Assembly (NCBI GenBank): GCA_017964755.1
Contig: JAGCRI010000001.1
Location: 1 to 17,798, forward strand
Direction of reading: 5' to 3'
Length of the DNA stretch: 17,798 bases
From: Bacteroidales bacterium
Lineage (GTDB): Bacteria > Bacteroidota > Bacteroidia > Bacteroidales > WCHB1-69
This document shows positions 16,001-17,798 of this stretch, piece after piece (position 1 is the first letter of the stretch; every line of letters begins with the position of its first letter). The notes under the pieces were generated by a model that saw only the letters and a program-made list of their open reading frames with translations, was not told the DNA's origin and did no database searches. Both the position numbers and the translations under genes were made by a program.

Positions 16001-16515
16001 ACCAGCAGGAAGTTATGCTAAAATCAACGCCAGTTTCGTTTTTCACAATAAGAAATAATCTAACTCATTCTGTAAGAAAAAACTATTCGGAATATCTTGA
16101 AAGCCGGAATTACAAAATTGAATCAGAAGGCATAGAGAACTCGCTGATTTTCACATTCAAAAACAACTTTTCATTTACATTGATCTATCATTTTCAAGTG
16201 AAAAGAAACAAAACAGACATTGAAAAGTGCATAAAAAACCGCTTCAATTTTGAGGCGGCGTACAGGATGGCGAAGCGGGGAACGGTAAATGTGAAGTTGG
16301 AATATGTGAATCTTAATATTAATACAACTAACAATGGCACACTGACTTACGAACTTTTGGAAGCGTTGCAGCCGGGGCATAACGGACTTTGGAGCGCGGC
16401 TTATGAAACCAACATCGGCGACTATTTGAGGCTGAACCTTCTCTACGAAGGCCGTGTCGGCGAGACAGGCAAAGTCATACACACCGGCAATGTACAGGTT
16501 AAGGCATATTTCTGA
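13027..16515 (+). CDS. Large SprA-like outer-membrane beta-barrel protein
   Basis: This 1162-residue outer-membrane protein has a signal peptide (about 1-25, ending LHAQ) and an aromatic C-terminal residue (VKAYF) typical of barrels. N-terminal modules (26-110) precede SVSRGIMVGNNQDFSLQSSL (143-162), DKNIPIQPEGNT (182-193) and GDIETAQPDDYFL (217-229). GSERVYIDGQLLTRG (296-310) with DYTIDYNTGEITFTP (314-328) resembles repeated motifs of SprA, the T9SS translocon barrel. The rest is long alternating strands, with an EF-hand-like loop DYNGNGIEELGEFE at 848-861. It overlaps the PagL-like gene by 8 bases. No function is established for this shorter SprA-like group; transport or assembly at the outer membrane is inference. 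Base composition alternates between AT-rich and GC-richer blocks along the gene. Confidence 0.75.
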   Translation: MAEKKIGSLFLLISLLFITSELHAQTFTSNLKTKTLTIDSNVISLDSLSIIPNSFSLTGIDSGDYIIDPIKGEMKIINNDIIGKDINVKYRVFDKNFAQPRRNKPLSLINEPVRRHEAPPLYQIPQTSLLDLDAGSNLQSNGSVSRGIMVGNNQDFSLQSSLNLQLTGMLSDDIEIMANITDKNIPIQPEGNTRLVQDFNKIFINLNYKKKYSVTAGDIETAQPDDYFLKLNKRFLGMELNAGFDFKNNNKMKNSVGGGVGKGNYVTNKITAIEGVQGPYKLTGKNGETNLIILSGSERVYIDGQLLTRGQENDYTIDYNTGEITFTPKILITKEKRITVEFEYSDYAFTKYSLYTFNEFVHEKNSKIKINVNFYHEQDLKSQSIQPELDDAQKLFLAALGDRTEAALYPSADSVVFNTNEVLYNKIDTIVDGILYSPVYIRALNDSATCYRLKFSYTGAKGGNYILTTSTANGRVFAWVAPQDGIPQGDYEPVIQLVTPKLSQMATVALQYDFLKKSTMKIDFALSNHDLNTFSKHDNGDNVGMATKFQITHNQELKKKDTTNGNWDFFANLDYEFVHKNFTPIENFRDIEFKRNYNLTDVEADGHEQMLSAAAGFSHPEIGISKYTLNYYFLHKNLNTIRNELIINMKTKGWNVSTNTSYLLSNDSIQHTDFLKTDNLFSKSFKKFRFGITENLEYNIFKNQNDNNLRQNSYAFNEAGAFIGSGDSSVVTYSIAYKNRIDHDAMDGRLQMRSMANEVQSSLELTKIRNQRIRALFTFRNLRLRDSSDNAAFRSENNFVGSLDYTGRFCKNAIIFAAYYEAGSGLEPKRTFSFLKVAAGQGTHVWNDYNGNGIEELGEFEVAVFKDEANYIKIWLVGNDYVSTFNNQLTTSLQLRPAAVWNNSHGFRKVLSMFGNTTSFRTQQKNTSRDIATALNPFNSNLADSLLVTHSSNFKNDFDFNLPSAYFGFDFIIQKNQNKNLLYYGAESNTLDQQEVMLKSTPVSFFTIRNNLTHSVRKNYSEYLESRNYKIESEGIENSLIFTFKNNFSFTLIYHFQVKRNKTDIEKCIKNRFNFEAAYRMAKRGTVNVKLEYVNLNINTTNNGTLTYELLEALQPGHNGLWSAAYETNIGDYLRLNLLYEGRVGETGKVIHTGNVQVKAYF

Positions 16516-16650
16516 GATACAGCAACTTACTATTATATTATGTCGTAAATTTCATCCAATAGGAAGAATAACCTAATTTTTGTTGGGAAATCTAAAACCT
16601 CCTGATATAAACACCCTCATTTTTTCCCGCCACCCTACTGAAAAAAGTTG

Positions 16651-16658
16651 TATCTTTG
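16651..16658 (+). promoter_or_regulatory. Bacteroidota -7 box for the PopT/DUF368 gene
   Basis: TATCTTTG followed by C is a close match to TAnnTTTG, 27 bases upstream of the start codon at 16686. No clear TTTG was found 17-23 bases further upstream. The rest of the 170-base gap (16516-16685) holds nothing recognisable, including no strong terminator for the preceding gene. Confidence 0.6.
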
Positions 16659-16685
16659 CCGTTTGTATTTTAAAAACAAGTCATT

Positions 16686-17600
16686 ATGAAAAAATGGATT
16701 ATGGTTTTCCTGAAAGGCATGGGAATGGGCGCAGCTGATGTTATCCCGGGTGTCTCCGGCGGCACAATCGCCTTTATTACAGGAATATACGAAAGACTTA
16801 TCACTGCTATAAAAAATGTAAATTGGCCTAATATAAAACTCTTTTTCACAGGACATTTTAAGGAGTTTTGGGAAAATATTGACGGCTCTTTCCTGCTTTG
16901 CCTCATCGCCGGTATAATCACGAGTTTTTTGAGCCTTGCCAAACTTATGACTTATCTTCTTGAAAACCACCCTGTTTTAGTGTGGGCTTTCTTCTTCGGT
17001 CTGATAATGGCTTCAACTCTTTTTATCGGGAAAGATGTGAAATGGAACTGGAAAACTGTGCTGACATTTTGCATTTTCGCGGTGTTGTCGTACTTCATCA
17101 CATCGCCGCAAAACCAGCCTCTGAACGCTACAGACGCAAACTGGTACATCTTCATTTGCGGTGCTATTGCAATCTGCGCCATGATTCTACCGGGTATTTC
17201 GGGAAGTTTTATTCTCGTGCTTCTGGGCGAATATTTTTTCATGCTTAAAGCCATCTCAGATTTAAACATTGTGCCAATCATTATCTTTGCGTGCGGCGCA
17301 GTCATAGGGTTGCTCTCTTTCGCCAATCTGCTTTCATGGCTCTTCAAGCATTTCAAAATGATAACTTTAGCAGCCCTCACAGGCTTTATGCTCGGATCGT
17401 TGAACAAAATCTGGCCGTGGAAACAGACGTTGGAGACCTACATTGACCGTCACGATGTGGTACGCCCACTCACACAACTGAATGTGCTTCCTCAGAATTA
17501 TGACGGCGACCCTCAGATTTTGGCGGCAATTCTGCTTGTCATTTTCGGATTCGCCATCATTTTTATAATCGAATTTATTGCGAAAAAATTGGCTAAATAA
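16686..17600 (+). CDS. popT: DUF368 / PopT-type polyprenyl-phosphate transporter
   Basis: This is a 304-residue polytopic inner-membrane protein of the DUF368 family. From published work on this family (PopT), it is thought to return undecaprenyl phosphate across the cytoplasmic membrane so that the carrier can be reused for peptidoglycan and surface polysaccharide synthesis. The hallmark is MGMGAADVIPGVSGGT (12-27). A matching second copy, AMILPGISGS (165-174), marks the inverted internal duplication expected of a transporter with two similar halves. About eight hydrophobic segments are visible. The start MKKW is preceded by a good -7 box. aspS follows after 45 bases. Confidence 0.93.
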   Translation: MKKWIMVFLKGMGMGAADVIPGVSGGTIAFITGIYERLITAIKNVNWPNIKLFFTGHFKEFWENIDGSFLLCLIAGIITSFLSLAKLMTYLLENHPVLVWAFFFGLIMASTLFIGKDVKWNWKTVLTFCIFAVLSYFITSPQNQPLNATDANWYIFICGAIAICAMILPGISGSFILVLLGEYFFMLKAISDLNIVPIIIFACGAVIGLLSFANLLSWLFKHFKMITLAALTGFMLGSLNKIWPWKQTLETYIDRHDVVRPLTQLNVLPQNYDGDPQILAAILLVIFGFAIIFIIEFIAKKLAK

Positions 17601-17615
17601 TTTTCAGTAAAAAAT

Positions 17616-17643
17616 AATCACATAAAAAAATAAAATCACATAA
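17616..17643 (+). repeat. Short direct repeat before aspS
   Basis: AATCACATAA occurs at 17616-17625 and again at 17634-17643, just before the aspS start at 17646. With only two 10-base copies in AT-rich DNA, this may be chance; a role in expression is not indicated. Confidence 0.3.
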
Positions 17644-17645
17644 CT

Positions 17646-17798
17646 ATGTATAGGACACACACTTGCGGCGAACTCAATGCCACAAACATCAATCAGGAGG
17701 TTACCCTTTGCGGCTGGATTCAGAAAATCAGAAAATTGGGCGGCATGACCTTTATAGATCTCCGCGACCGCTACGGAATCACACAACTTGCATTCAAC
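17646..17798 (+). CDS. aspS: Aspartyl-tRNA synthetase (N-terminal 51 residues, runs off the window)
   Basis: This is the start of the enzyme that charges tRNA(Asp), open at the right edge. The N-terminus MYRTHTCGELNATNINQEVT leads into the anticodon-binding OB fold, with LCGWIQKIRKLGGMTFIDLR (21-40) and DRYGITQLAF (41-50), all characteristic of bacterial AspRS. The ATG at 17646 fits the family start exactly. It lies 45 bases after the popT stop and could be cotranscribed; no TAnnTTTG box was seen in the gap. The catalytic domain is outside the window. Confidence 0.93.
   Translation, partial: MYRTHTCGELNATNINQEVTLCGWIQKIRKLGGMTFIDLRDRYGITQLAFN

Noticed and set aside
13027..16515. Full-length SprA (core T9SS translocon)
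   Set aside because: The protein is about half the length of SprA and only parts of the repeat pattern match, so it is called SprA-like rather than SprA.
17604..17786. Minus-strand open frame of 60 codons at the right edge
   Set aside because: Antisense to the clear N-terminus of aspS.

Overview
The window looks like chromosomal DNA from a Bacteroidota (Bacteroidales-like) bacterium. Supporting signs are an Omp28-family lipoprotein, a protein ending in a gliding-motility-type (type IX secretion) C-terminal domain, a large SprA-like outer-membrane protein, TAnnTTTG promoter boxes, AT-rich gaps and weak Shine-Dalgarno sites. There is no rRNA, tRNA, CRISPR array, transposase or phage gene. No gap without a gene exceeds about 250 bp.

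Layout. (1) Bases 1-2629, plus strand: the 3' part of a HlyD-type efflux adaptor lipoprotein, an ABC ATPase of YbhF type whose catalytic loops are degenerate, and an agmatinase (speB). (2) Bases 2626-7864, minus strand: a compact gene train read DUF1015 protein, MsbA-like ABC exporter, imidazolonepropionase (hutI), Omp28-type lipoprotein. It converges on speB with a 4-base overlap. (3) Bases 7990-8427, minus strand: a lone four-helix-bundle (S23-like) protein. (4) A 251-bp AT-rich divergent region with promoter boxes and two perfect inverted repeats. (5) Bases 8679-16515, plus strand: five tightly packed genes, namely a secreted FN3-repeat protein with a type B T9SS-like C-terminus, a GNAT acetyltransferase, a P-loop kinase, a PagL-like outer-membrane lipid A deacylase family protein, and a 1162-residue SprA-like outer-membrane protein. 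(6) Bases 16686 to the end, plus strand: a DUF368/PopT-type polyprenyl-phosphate transporter and the first 51 codons of aspS.

How the genes relate. Much of the window concerns the cell envelope: efflux adaptor and ATPase, lipid exporter, surface lipoprotein, secreted adhesin-like protein, lipid A remodelling enzyme, large barrel and undecaprenyl-phosphate recycling. Metabolic genes (speB, hutI) are single steps separated from the rest of their pathways. No defence system or clearly unprecedented system is evident. The parts most worth a second look are the five-gene envelope cluster, in particular the SprA-like barrel with an EF-hand-like loop and the palindrome enclosing a promoter box in front of the cluster, and the orphan degenerate ABC ATPase.
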